Positions 8,263-15,991 of a stretch of 64,000 bases of DNA are shown here, one piece after another (within the stretch, counting starts at the first letter, position 1; each line of letters begins with the position of its first letter). The notes beneath the pieces were generated by a model, which saw nothing but the letters and a program-made list of their open reading frames with translations, had not been told where the DNA came from and made no database searches. The translations under genes and the position numbers were made by a program. The stretch comes from Furfurilactobacillus entadae (GTDB lineage Bacteria; Bacillota; Bacilli; Lactobacillales; Lactobacillaceae): NCBI RefSeq assembly GCF_045862745.1, contig NZ_BQXN01000004.1, positions 62,001-126,000 of the forward strand. Reading direction: 5' to 3'.

Positions 8263-9300
8263 ATGATGAAACAATGGGGAAAAGTGACGACCGGATTGAT
8301 GGCGCTGATCATTGGCTTAATGATGATTGGCGGGAGCCAAGTTAAGGCGGAAACAAACGGTGATTCACCAGCAACCGTCGTCCTCCCGCAGCAGCCAAGT
8401 AATCAGCATTTAAAAAATGTGGGTTACTTCAACTTACGAATGAAGCCGGGCCAGACACAGACTCTGTCGATGACGGTGATCAATAACAGCAACACCGCAA
8501 CCACATATAAAGTTTCACCAAATGATGCGTTAACAAACGGAAATGGTGTCATCACCTACGACAAGTACAAGCCAAAGACAGGCAGTACGGGCGGACCGAC
8601 GTTCCAAGACGTGAACCAAACAAAACCGTTTAAAGTCACGGTGCCAGCAAACGGGAAAAAGGTCGTTCAAACAAAGATCAAAATGCCGAAAAAATCGTTC
8701 GACGGCATCATCCTTGGGGGGATCACCCTCCAACAGGTTGGCGACTTAAACACCAAGAAAACGACGAAACAGGGCTTAACGTTGAACAACCGTTTTACCT
8801 ACCAAATGGGTGTGGTTCTAAACGAAAAGGACACCAAGGTTGACCCAATGGTGACGATGGGGACACCGGAACTCATCACTGATGATCGTCAGGCGTATGT
8901 GGAAGTCCCACTGAATAACAAAACGAAAAACGTGCTTAGTGATGTGACGGTCAAGGCGACCGTTAAGCGGGGAAGCAAGGTTCAACAAGAACTAACAACC
9001 ACCCGTGAACACATGATGATGGCGCCACAGACCACGATGAAAATGAAGCTGGACGCGGCAACCAAAACACTACGGCCTGGTAATTACACGGTGAAAGTGG
9101 CAGTCACGGCTGAAAACGGGAAGTACAAAAAGACGTTTGAAGAACGGCTTCACGTGAGCACGATGGACGCAATCAAGAATGCGTACGAAAATGATTCACG
9201 GCGGACAACATGGATCATTGCGCTCAGTATCTTCTGCTTACTTCTCCTCGGTGTTATTGGTTGGCTGATCTACCACATTAAGGTTGGAAGGAGAAAATAA
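8263..9300 (+). CDS. WxL-interacting protein (DUF916/DUF3324), membrane-anchored
   Basis: This 345-residue protein has a signal peptide (to about VKA, residue 29), an N-terminal DUF916-type beta domain (WxLIP peptidoglycan-binding: LRMKPGQTQTLSMTVIN), a second DUF3324-type domain (from about residue 170), and a C-terminal membrane helix followed by a basic tail (KVGRRK). The GIILGGITLQQ stretch near residue 145 is typical. In csc loci this partner is membrane-tethered and interacts with WxL proteins. The stop and the next start overlap by one base (TAATG), which couples it to the following WxL gene. It is paralogous to the genes at 10670 and 24702. Confidence 0.94.
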   Translation: MMKQWGKVTTGLMALIIGLMMIGGSQVKAETNGDSPATVVLPQQPSNQHLKNVGYFNLRMKPGQTQTLSMTVINNSNTATTYKVSPNDALTNGNGVITYDKYKPKTGSTGGPTFQDVNQTKPFKVTVPANGKKVVQTKIKMPKKSFDGIILGGITLQQVGDLNTKKTTKQGLTLNNRFTYQMGVVLNEKDTKVDPMVTMGTPELITDDRQAYVEVPLNNKTKNVLSDVTVKATVKRGSKVQQELTTTREHMMMAPQTTMKMKLDAATKTLRPGNYTVKVAVTAENGKYKKTFEERLHVSTMDAIKNAYENDSRRTTWIIALSIFCLLLLGVIGWLIYHIKVGRRK

Positions 9301-9956
9301 TGCGACTGTGGAGAACGCTTTTAATGATGATGTGCAGCATGGCAGTGATGGGCATGAGTGCCCATGCCGATGACGCTGAGCTTGCCGCAACCCATGCCAC
9401 GACGCCCCAAGTGACGATTAATAGCGCCTCAAAACAGTTAAGTTTGGTCAGTGTCCCAAGCTTCGCGTTTGGTAAGCAAAACAGTAGTGACGTGAGTAGT
9501 GCCGCAAAGACGTACACTGCTAAAACAGTTGTTAGTCAGCTGGAAGTCGCAGACACGCGGGGGCTTGGGAACGGATGGAGTGTTAGCGTAAAGGCCAGCA
9601 AGTTTTCTAAAACAAAGTTTACCTGGTTCCCACTACCGTCCAACAAAACGTACACCCTGGATGGCGCCGTGCTGACGTTCGGCGATCCAGATAGTGGCGT
9701 TACCGGTCAGACGATCACCCGGGCGGATTCGGGAACGACTGGGGGCGCCCCCACGGCAAGTACCGGTTCCATCACGGCCAGCGGTAAATCAGCTGATTCA
9801 GTGAAGTTATTGTCAGCAACCAACGGCAACGGGATCGGGGTGTGGGATGACCACTTTAACAATAATTTGATTACGTTGACCGTGCCAAAGGGCGCTGTGA
9901 AAAAGGATCTGTCTTACACCAGCACGTTGACGTGGACCATAACGGCAGCAGAGTAA
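9300..9956 (+). CDS. WxL-domain surface protein
   Basis: This 218-residue protein has a signal peptide ending near AHA (about residue 23) and a WxL domain whose Trp motifs are GWSVSV near residue 96 and TWTI four residues from the end. It begins within the stop of the preceding DUF916 gene. Both diagnostic motifs carry a beta-branched residue (V, I) in place of Leu. It resembles the neighbouring WxL proteins in length and layout. Function is inferred from the family: wall attachment within a surface complex. Confidence 0.88.
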   Translation: MRLWRTLLMMMCSMAVMGMSAHADDAELAATHATTPQVTINSASKQLSLVSVPSFAFGKQNSSDVSSAAKTYTAKTVVSQLEVADTRGLGNGWSVSVKASKFSKTKFTWFPLPSNKTYTLDGAVLTFGDPDSGVTGQTITRADSGTTGGAPTASTGSITASGKSADSVKLLSATNGNGIGVWDDHFNNNLITLTVPKGAVKKDLSYTSTLTWTITAAE

Positions 9957-9974
9957 AGGCGAGGTGACAACAAC

Positions 9975-10666
9975 ATGAAGTTAAATCGAGCAAAGTGGCT
10001 TTGTGCAAGTTGCGTGGCGTTGCTGAGCCTAGGATTAGCCTCAACGGCACTGGCAGTGCCGTACAGCAGTAACACGACCGGGACGCGAACATTGACTTCA
10101 GTGGTGCCCATACGGCCGCTAACGAGGTGTATGACCCCAATTATCCAAATCAGCAAAAGGCGGATGACCATACGGGTGACGGCGTTGTCACCGGTGCGAT
10201 TGGGGACCTTGTGATCGACTACTTACCAAACTTTAGTTTCAAAACGGACGCTGTCTCAGCCGGAACAAAAACGTACGCGCTGAACAATAAAAAGCCGTTC
10301 ATCCAGTTAACGTACGACGCGGCTTCTTATGATGGTTGGCAATTACAGGTTGGTGTCTCACCGTTAACATCGACGGACGGGAAGGACCAACTGACGGGCG
10401 CGCAAATTGAGGTAGGTGGCAGTAATGTGATCAACCAGACCGGTGATAACTCAACGCCCGCCCCAACAGCGCTAAACGTGACCATTCCGACGAATAATCA
10501 GAGTGCCACCATTTTTACAGCCCCGGCGGGTACCGGGATGTCGACCTGGCAGGATTACTTTTCCGCCAGTGACACAAAATTACGAATTTATGGCGGTACG
10601 GCGAAAGCAAACGTGCATTACACCGGGACGGTTCAGTGGTATCTCATTAATGGTGAAGGAGGGTAA
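9975..10666 (+). pseudogene. WxL-domain surface protein, frameshifted
   Basis: The frame opened by ATG 9975 encodes a good signal peptide (cleavage near ALA), then runs into nonsense and stops at 10214. From about 10082 the reading continues in another frame as DANIDFSGAHTAANEV and on to a WxL domain (GWQLQV; QWYLINGE), ending at 10666. A single missing G in the run GGG at 10080-10082 explains the break; with four G residues the product would be about 231 residues with normal WxL layout. The flanking genes are intact. It may be a true pseudogene, a slippage-controlled gene or a sequencing error. Confidence 0.85.
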
Positions 10667-10669
10667 CTT

Positions 10670-11695
10670 ATGAAGAAGAAATGGGTGGGTGTCTTAACGT
10701 TATTGTTAAGCATTTTCTTGGTTGGGACCCTTCAAGCACATGCGGATGACAATCAGGTTGGTTTCAGCGTGTCACCAGTGTTACCAAGCAACCAATACGA
10801 TAATCAGGCGAGCTTCTTTAAATTACAGGTTAAACCAAACGAGAAGCAGTCACTATCGTTAGTGATCGCAAATAACACGGATCAGGAAGCCCAGTACACG
10901 GTGACGCCAACGTCCGCCACGACAAATGAGAACGGGGCGATCGATTACTCGGCAACGAGCAAAAAACAAACTGCGGACCAAACGACCCCCATGCACACGT
11001 TACTATCGGCAAAGCAGACTGTGACGGTGCCAGCACGGGATAGCAAACGGGTCACGTTTACCTTGTCCACACCGAAAAAACAGTTTGCTGGGGTTATCCT
11101 TGGCGGCTTTTTAGTGGAACAGGTGGATCAAAAGAATGCGGATCAAAACAAACAGGACGGCCAATTGAGCCTAACCAATAAGTATGCCTATGTGATTGGT
11201 GTCGAAATTCGGGAATCAGCTAAAGCGGTCAAACACGACGTTTCGTTAGGTGCGGTTAAGGCTAGTACCGTGAACGCCCACACAGTCATCCAGACGAACA
11301 TCGAAAACAAGCAACCAGAAGTGTTAAAGAATCTGACTGTGACCACGACCGTGACGAAGCAAAATGGGAAGGACAAGGTGTCTGCTAAGAAGGAAGCGTT
11401 GGCATTAGCACCACAGTCGACAATGAAGCTCGGGACGCAGTACAACGATAAAAAGTTAGCCGCCGGGAAGTATCAGGCAACCGTGACGGTTAAACAGGGC
11501 AACCAAACGCTGCTGAACGAAAAGCGTGATTTTACCGTTTCAAAGGACGAAGTTAACCGCGCTAAAAATCAGGCAGTTGCGAGTGAAAGTGTCTCAATGC
11601 CGTGGTATAGCTGGTTGATCATTGGATTGCTCGCGGTGGTGATCATCGCGCTTGGAATCATCATTTGGCAGTTGTTTAAGAATAAACGAAAGTGA
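10670..11695 (+). CDS. WxL-interacting protein (DUF916/DUF3324), membrane-anchored
   Basis: This 341-residue paralogue of the gene at 8263 has a signal peptide (to about AHA, residue 25), a DUF916-like domain (LQVKPNEKQSLSLVIANNT), a DUF3324-like domain with GVILGGFLVEQ near residue 142, and a C-terminal membrane helix ending in KNKRK. It starts at ATG 10670 behind GAAGGAGGG, only 3 bases after the frameshifted WxL gene. Its stop overlaps the next start (GTGA). It probably pairs with one or more WxL proteins of this cluster. Confidence 0.94.
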   Translation: MKKKWVGVLTLLLSIFLVGTLQAHADDNQVGFSVSPVLPSNQYDNQASFFKLQVKPNEKQSLSLVIANNTDQEAQYTVTPTSATTNENGAIDYSATSKKQTADQTTPMHTLLSAKQTVTVPARDSKRVTFTLSTPKKQFAGVILGGFLVEQVDQKNADQNKQDGQLSLTNKYAYVIGVEIRESAKAVKHDVSLGAVKASTVNAHTVIQTNIENKQPEVLKNLTVTTTVTKQNGKDKVSAKKEALALAPQSTMKLGTQYNDKKLAAGKYQATVTVKQGNQTLLNEKRDFTVSKDEVNRAKNQAVASESVSMPWYSWLIIGLLAVVIIALGIIIWQLFKNKRK

Positions 11696-13152
11696 GGAAG
11701 GTCATGCAAAATCACCGGCACCGAAGTCTGTCCATCATCTTGACCCTGCTGATTCTGTTGGCAACGTTCAACTGGCCAGCGCGGGTGATTGTGCATGCGA
11801 CGGACGCAACGCCAACAGAAACAACAACCGAACCAGCGGCACCAACGGCTGACTTTACCTTAGCGGCAAAAAATGCGGATGGACAAGCCGTTACGTCAAC
11901 AGATGAACTTGCTGGCGAGAGCACGGTAACGTTAACGGGAACGCTCAAGGTGACAACGGAAAAGGATGCAGACGCCGTTACCATTGTGTTGCCAAGCATT
12001 ACGGGTGGTCAGTACAAAACGGTCAAGGTGTTGCAAAATAATCATGAAGTTGTTGCAAAGTCGTTTGATGGGAATAACGAGAAAGAGATCAAGCTCAATT
12101 CTGATAAGTTAGCGGCGGGGGCCACCACCGTCGAAGTTCAGGCAACGTTACAGCTTCCAAAAAGTGTGGAAAAACAACAAAAGCTTGCTATTGAATGGCA
12201 AGCTAAGGGGTTTGATCAAGAGTTCAATACGAATCAACTGACATTAACGGTTGCGCCGGCAGACGAGAAAGAGACAACCGAAACGTCATCATCTAATAGT
12301 GATGACCAAGAAAAGACACCAACGTCAGATGAGAAGAAAACCACGGACGATAACGACACAACAACCAAACGTGATTTAGAACGGGCAGATAGTGACTTTA
12401 CCGTCACCAAGATGAATCAGCAAGATGTGAATTATGCAGCAACGGCCTCCCATCCGGCAATTGTTCAAACGGTGAAATACCTTCAGACTACCAACACGTT
12501 GTCCGGGACGGTGACGACGAATCTAAAAACAATTACTGCAACGGTAAACGGCACCCCAGTTGCAATCCAGGCGGATGCGGGCAAGTGGTCGTTAACACTG
12601 ACGCCAGACCAACTGAGTACGACGGACTATAACAGTGTTTTGCTCCGAACAGTGGATAACAGTGGAAATCAGCGCCAGATTGCCTTGAGTGGGCCAGTGG
12701 GGATGATCACCCTGGTTGATAAGTCTGAAAACATGCGCTTTAACAGCATTTCACTGGGAAGCTCATCCAAATTGGCTGGGCGGATGCAGTCCACACCGAT
12801 TCTAGGATCGAACAATACGTGGAATTTATCGGTCGTTAGTAATAACGCCCAGGGTCTAAACTGGCAACTTGCGGTAGCGTCCACTCCGTTTGTCGATTCA
12901 TCAACAGGTCGGACGTTAGACGCCACACCAGTTTATCTACAAACGGATACGTTCGCGACGTTAACAACAACCCCACAAGTGGTGGAAACGCACACGGTCG
13001 TTTCCGATAAAGAAACCTACGTGTTGACTAATTCATCGGAAAAAGGGAACTGGGATAAAAACTATCGCGGCGTTGACCTCCTGATCTATCCAGATAACTA
13101 TTCTGGAACGTATACAGGAACGGTCACATATAACTTGATTGTTGGCGCATAA
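11692..13152 (+). CDS. Large WxL-domain surface protein
   Basis: This 486-residue secreted protein is the last gene of the cluster. After a signal peptide (to about HA, residue 36) come a beta-rich region (residues 50-195), a low-complexity Thr/Ser/Asp/Glu/Lys linker (about 200-235), a second beta region and a C-terminal WxL-type domain. The first Trp motif is NWQLAV; at the usual second Trp the sequence is TYNLIVGA, so Trp is replaced by Tyr. GTG 11692 overlaps the preceding stop; ATG 11704 is an alternative, but AGGAAGG lies only 2-3 bases from it. In csc loci the large protein is thought to carry the ligand-binding part. It converges on the Mga-type gene with only 8 bases between stops and no terminator hairpin. 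Confidence 0.85.
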   Translation: MRKVMQNHRHRSLSIILTLLILLATFNWPARVIVHATDATPTETTTEPAAPTADFTLAAKNADGQAVTSTDELAGESTVTLTGTLKVTTEKDADAVTIVLPSITGGQYKTVKVLQNNHEVVAKSFDGNNEKEIKLNSDKLAAGATTVEVQATLQLPKSVEKQQKLAIEWQAKGFDQEFNTNQLTLTVAPADEKETTETSSSNSDDQEKTPTSDEKKTTDDNDTTTKRDLERADSDFTVTKMNQQDVNYAATASHPAIVQTVKYLQTTNTLSGTVTTNLKTITATVNGTPVAIQADAGKWSLTLTPDQLSTTDYNSVLLRTVDNSGNQRQIALSGPVGMITLVDKSENMRFNSISLGSSSKLAGRMQSTPILGSNNTWNLSVVSNNAQGLNWQLAVASTPFVDSSTGRTLDATPVYLQTDTFATLTTTPQVVETHTVVSDKETYVLTNSSEKGNWDKNYRGVDLLIYPDNYSGTYTGTVTYNLIVGA

Positions 13153-13160
13153 GGCGTTAA

Positions 13161-14624
13161 TTAGGCGTATTTGGCAGCATAGAGGGCAGTAATCTGATGG
13201 GCAAGATTGGTGTAATCCTTTTGGGTCCCATAATTTGAAATGTAGTAGTGGGGACATTGGTGATGAAACGTTGGCACCGAGTGATCAATAAGCATGAGAT
13301 CGAATTGTTGGTGCCGTGAGTTGGGCAAAAAGACGACGTCGATCCCTGACGAAATTGCGTGGCGGATTTGCTGCGCAATGTTGCCATCAAGCGACATTGG
13401 GAACGTAAAGTCGATCCCGACCGTAATGTAATGATCTGGATGATGAATGAGATCCGCTGATAACCGGGTGTAACTGGCACGGATGTAGGTCGCTTCACGA
13501 CTATACGGAACGCCCAGAAGCTTTGTTGCTTGACGAATAACGGGTTCTGTTAGAAACGCTTGATCAAGCAGATTTTTGTGGGCCTCGAAATAGTAGTGGA
13601 GGTAGAGCTTGTCCATGATGAAAATGTAACCCGGCAAAACGCGGGCCTGAAAGTGGGTCTTCGTAATGTTTTGGTGAAGCCAGTGATCCTGATTGTCTGA
13701 GGTCAGGTGGGACAGGGTCATTTCACTGAGCATGAAGGTGTTCGTCTTCTTGATTCGTGGTTCAAGTGCTTCGATAATGGTGACCATGCGGGTCAGGAGG
13801 TCATCATTACTGGTAAAAAGGTCGTCAGTGAAACAGTGACATAGTAACGCGTTGACTTCAAAGGGGAGCGCGTCTTCCCGTTGGTAAAAAAGGGACCGCT
13901 TTAAGAGAATGGTGAGGTCGTCAAATTCAGCGAGGGCGCTAAAGTCAGGCGTTGTTTTATCTGGCGACTGGTTTGCCTTCGTGCGTGTTAACGAGAGCTG
14001 GAGCCAAACAATTAGTTGCTGTTCCTGAATGGGCGTTAGGGTAACGTGGAAAAGCCGCTGAAACGCCACGATAAAATCGTTAATGTTGGCTGAAGGTACA
14101 GGGAGCGCGCGTCGATTTTCGGGAATTAAATGGGTCATGAATTCAAAGGCAAAGTGACGAATTTGAAGTTCTGAACCCTCGAGGCGCCCCTGCTGAAAGG
14201 ATAAATTGAATTCGGCCAGTAAGTCATTAAGATCCGCCAGCCGGCGTTTGATACTGGCATCGCTCACCAATAGCTCAGTGCCTAATTGGGTGATGGTCAG
14301 TGTCGGTGCGTGGTACAGGTGCATGATGATTTGAAAGAGGTCGGAACGGTGGATAAGCGGGTATAAAAAATCCGCAATGGTACACTGGCCGTTAAGGTTC
14401 AACTCAACGGAGCGCGGATTAACCTTGAAATAGAGTGCTTCATGATGGTCATCAGCATCAATGAACTGCTGTGTTTCATTTAATAACGCCGCTAATGATG
14501 ACGCATTGATCTTTAAGTGGTCCGCTAAATCGGCCTTTCGGACGGGACCATTTTGCGCGTTGACGCGGTTGATGAGTTTAAAAATCAAAGTGTCATGCGG
14601 GGTCAATAATTGTTCTCTAAACAT
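13161..14624 (-). CDS. Mga-type transcriptional regulator
   Basis: This 487-residue protein resembles the Mga/AtxA family: an N-terminal helix-turn-helix (KADLADHLKINASSLAALL), a second HTH (TQLGTELLVSDASIKRRLAD) near residue 115, a central helical PRD-like region, and a C-terminal EIIB-like domain. Such proteins switch surface or virulence genes and are often tuned by PTS phosphorylation of histidines in the PRD region. It converges on the first WxL cluster and is a distant paralogue of the gene at 31005, which stands beside the second cluster. Regulation of the WxL genes is inferred from position only. Upstream of its start there is a nested inverted repeat (14653-14720). Confidence 0.85.
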   Translation of the reverse strand: MFREQLLTPHDTLIFKLINRVNAQNGPVRKADLADHLKINASSLAALLNETQQFIDADDHHEALYFKVNPRSVELNLNGQCTIADFLYPLIHRSDLFQIIMHLYHAPTLTITQLGTELLVSDASIKRRLADLNDLLAEFNLSFQQGRLEGSELQIRHFAFEFMTHLIPENRRALPVPSANINDFIVAFQRLFHVTLTPIQEQQLIVWLQLSLTRTKANQSPDKTTPDFSALAEFDDLTILLKRSLFYQREDALPFEVNALLCHCFTDDLFTSNDDLLTRMVTIIEALEPRIKKTNTFMLSEMTLSHLTSDNQDHWLHQNITKTHFQARVLPGYIFIMDKLYLHYYFEAHKNLLDQAFLTEPVIRQATKLLGVPYSREATYIRASYTRLSADLIHHPDHYITVGIDFTFPMSLDGNIAQQIRHAISSGIDVVFLPNSRHQQFDLMLIDHSVPTFHHQCPHYYISNYGTQKDYTNLAHQITALYAAKYA

Positions 14625-14652
14625 GGGTTAATATCCTTATCAGGGTCGAAGG

Positions 14653-14720
14653 GGATGAACTGGCCGCCTTATTGTCAATGGGATTGACAGTTCGAGTAAT
14701 AACCGTATCTTAGTTCATCC
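14653..14720 (-). promoter_or_regulatory. Nested inverted repeats upstream of the Mga-type gene
   Basis: GGATGAACT (14653-14661) pairs perfectly with AGTTCATCC (14712-14720). Inside lies a perfect 7-3-7 palindrome, TGTCAAT GGG ATTGACA (14673-14689). The plus strand also reads TTGACA (14684-14689), 16 bases, TATCTT (14706-14711), a plausible promoter directed away from the Mga gene. The arrangement looks like an operator region between divergent transcription units. Confidence 0.5.
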
Positions 14721-14943
14721 ATGCCCACTTTGACAAATGTTAGGGCTAGGTACTGGCATACTATTGGATGGGACAGGAAATGGTTTTTAATTAGATAGTT
14801 TAATGTTTTATGTGTCAAGAAGAAGAACTAATTTAAGAAAGTTAATTTTATTATTGCTTCTGGTTAATTGTGGCAATGGTTGATCCATTAACGTTTGTCT
14901 TCAATTAAAGGAGTAGCAACGGATCGGGTGGCAAAATTAACGG

Positions 14944-14972
14944 TTGCTTGATTATGGAAAAGCCGTTACAAT
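14944..14972 (+). promoter_or_regulatory. Promoter of a candidate non-coding RNA
   Basis: TTGCTT (14944-14949), a 17-base spacer and TACAAT (14967-14972) form a good sigma-A type promoter. No protein-coding frame with a ribosome binding site follows on this strand for about 1 kb, so the product is likely an RNA starting near 14979. Confidence 0.55.
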
Positions 14973-14978
14973 GACACC

Positions 14979-15201
14979 ATTGTTATAGTCATGCCAAAGA
15001 CTGTTGACATGACATCAATTAGTGTTGAAGGTCACCGGTAAGCGTGGATTATCCCCTACGCTTTGTTGAGGGTTGTATCGCCGTGTAAACACACGGGCGA
15101 GCTTTTCCCTAATGAATTTCACTTACTTGTTCAAAGCCAATGACATTTAGGTGACCACCTCATGCTAACGATTGACCGTGGGCCGTGGCTGACGGTTTTT
15201 T
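14979..15201 (+). ncRNA. Candidate structured non-coding RNA
   Basis: The transcript predicted from the promoter at 14944-14972 contains several consistent helices: GTCATG/CATGAC (about 14988 and 15008); a closing stem GGTCACC (15030-15036) with GGTGACC (15150-15156); and, inside it, AGCGT/ACGCT (15041-15045 and 15058-15062) and CGCC-GTGT/ACACGGGCG (15079-15086 and 15091-15099) extended by AGGG/CCCT. It ends with ACCGT/ACGGT (15175-15179 and 15192-15196) followed by six T residues. It has no good coding frame. It does not match the tmRNA, RNase P, SRP or 6S signatures that I know. Structure is inferred by eye, without covariation. Confidence 0.45.
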
Positions 15202-15221
15202 GTTAGGATAACAAGCCAATT

Positions 15222-15276
15222 AAAATAACGGACGGATCGTCGAGAAGTCACTCTCGATAATCCGTCCGTTATTTTT
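15222..15276. terminator. Bidirectional terminator
   Basis: AAATAACGGACGGAT (15223-15237) pairs perfectly with ATCCGTCCGTTATTT (15260-15274), with an inner CGAGA/TCTCG stem. T-runs flank it on both strands. It serves the minus-strand gene ending at 15288 and can stop plus-strand transcripts that pass 15201. Confidence 0.92.
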
Positions 15277-15287
15277 GGTCTTGAAAA

Positions 15288-15476
15288 TTAAGCTTCTTTG
15301 ACGATTGTCATGGTATTACGTTCACGAGCCTTTTCTAAAATTTGAAGCAACTCGCCTTGATAATCTTCAAAGTCATCAAAGAGATCAATGGCTGAGGGCT
15401 TAAATTTTTTGACGGCAAAGACCCAGTTAACTAGGTCAGCCTCATCTTCTGTGAGTTCAATGGTCCATTTTTCCAT
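15288..15476 (-). CDS. Small acidic protein of unknown function
   Basis: This gene encodes 62 residues starting MEKWTIELTEDEADL. I do not recognise the family. The protein is acidic, predicted mostly helical, without signal peptide or membrane segment, and has a DLFDDFEDY patch in the middle. The start is ATG 15476 because GGAGGA (15485-15490 on the complement) lies 8 bases upstream; the same frame stays open for 20 more codons but those lack a start with an SD. A promoter is visible further upstream and a strong bidirectional terminator follows, so it is a self-contained single-gene unit. Promoter, SD and terminator together make it a real gene despite its size. Confidence 0.75.
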   Translation of the reverse strand: MEKWTIELTEDEADLVNWVFAVKKFKPSAIDLFDDFEDYQGELLQILEKARERNTMTIVKEA

Positions 15477-15606
15477 CAATGGGTTCCTCCGGTAAGCCAA
15501 CGTCACGTTGGGATAAAACCTGTGGTTAGTTGCCATGTGTGCATGGTTAAGATTAGCAGATTATGTAGGGCTCAAATAAATTGTGCACTTGTTAATCGTT
15601 TACATC

Positions 15607-15634
15607 ATTATAATACCACCAATGAAAGCGACAA
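15607..15634 (-). promoter_or_regulatory. Promoter of the small acidic protein gene
   Basis: On the minus strand, TTGTCG (complement of 15629-15634), a 16-base spacer and a perfect TATAAT (complement of 15607-15612). The 5' untranslated region is about 120 bases. Confidence 0.65.
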
Positions 15635-15847
15635 TCACTTGATAACCGAATGAATTGAATGATTTAATTTAAAAACTACTGATTGGTTTGGCTAATTACG
15701 ACAGGTTGTTTACAACTAGAATGCCCGTCATGTCAGCATTTTAATGGATAAACAAGAGTGATGAATCTGATTGGTCTATGGGATAAAAAGTTTTTCGCTA
15801 AAAACGTGATTTAGTGGATAATCCATTAAAAAGTTAACGAATGGGAC

Positions 15848-15944
15848 CGTGCTTTATTTTTTATAAAATATTTTATACAAAAAAACAGTATCTTTCGTAA
15901 AGGTGAGAAAGCACGCAACACCCAATGGCGTATGGTTTGGGTAA
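15848..15944 (+). promoter_or_regulatory. Palindrome-rich leader upstream of the AraC-type gene
   Basis: Three inverted repeats lie in the 515-base gap before the AraC gene: CGTGCTTT (15848-15855) with AAAGCACG (15908-15915); inside it a perfect 16-base palindrome TATAAAATATTTTATA (15862-15877); and ACCCAA (15921-15926) with TTGGGT (15939-15944). The AT-rich palindrome overlaps likely -10 sequences. They may be operators or leader structure. The rest of the gap (15635-15847) is AT-rich and shows nothing I recognise. Confidence 0.4.
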
Positions 15945-15991
15945 TTTATTGGATGATAAATGTTTTTGAAAAATGAACGGAGGGGCGGATT

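Noticed and set aside
14721..14798. Short frame ATG CCC ACT TTG... encoding 25 residues with Trp and Arg, possibly a signalling peptide
   Set aside because: No ribosome binding site, no processing motif and no exporter or Rgg-type gene beside it.
15161..15174. Shared 13-14 base string (TCATGCTAACGAT) also near 30698
   Set aside because: A match of this length between two places is expected by chance in 64 kb, and flanking sequence differs.
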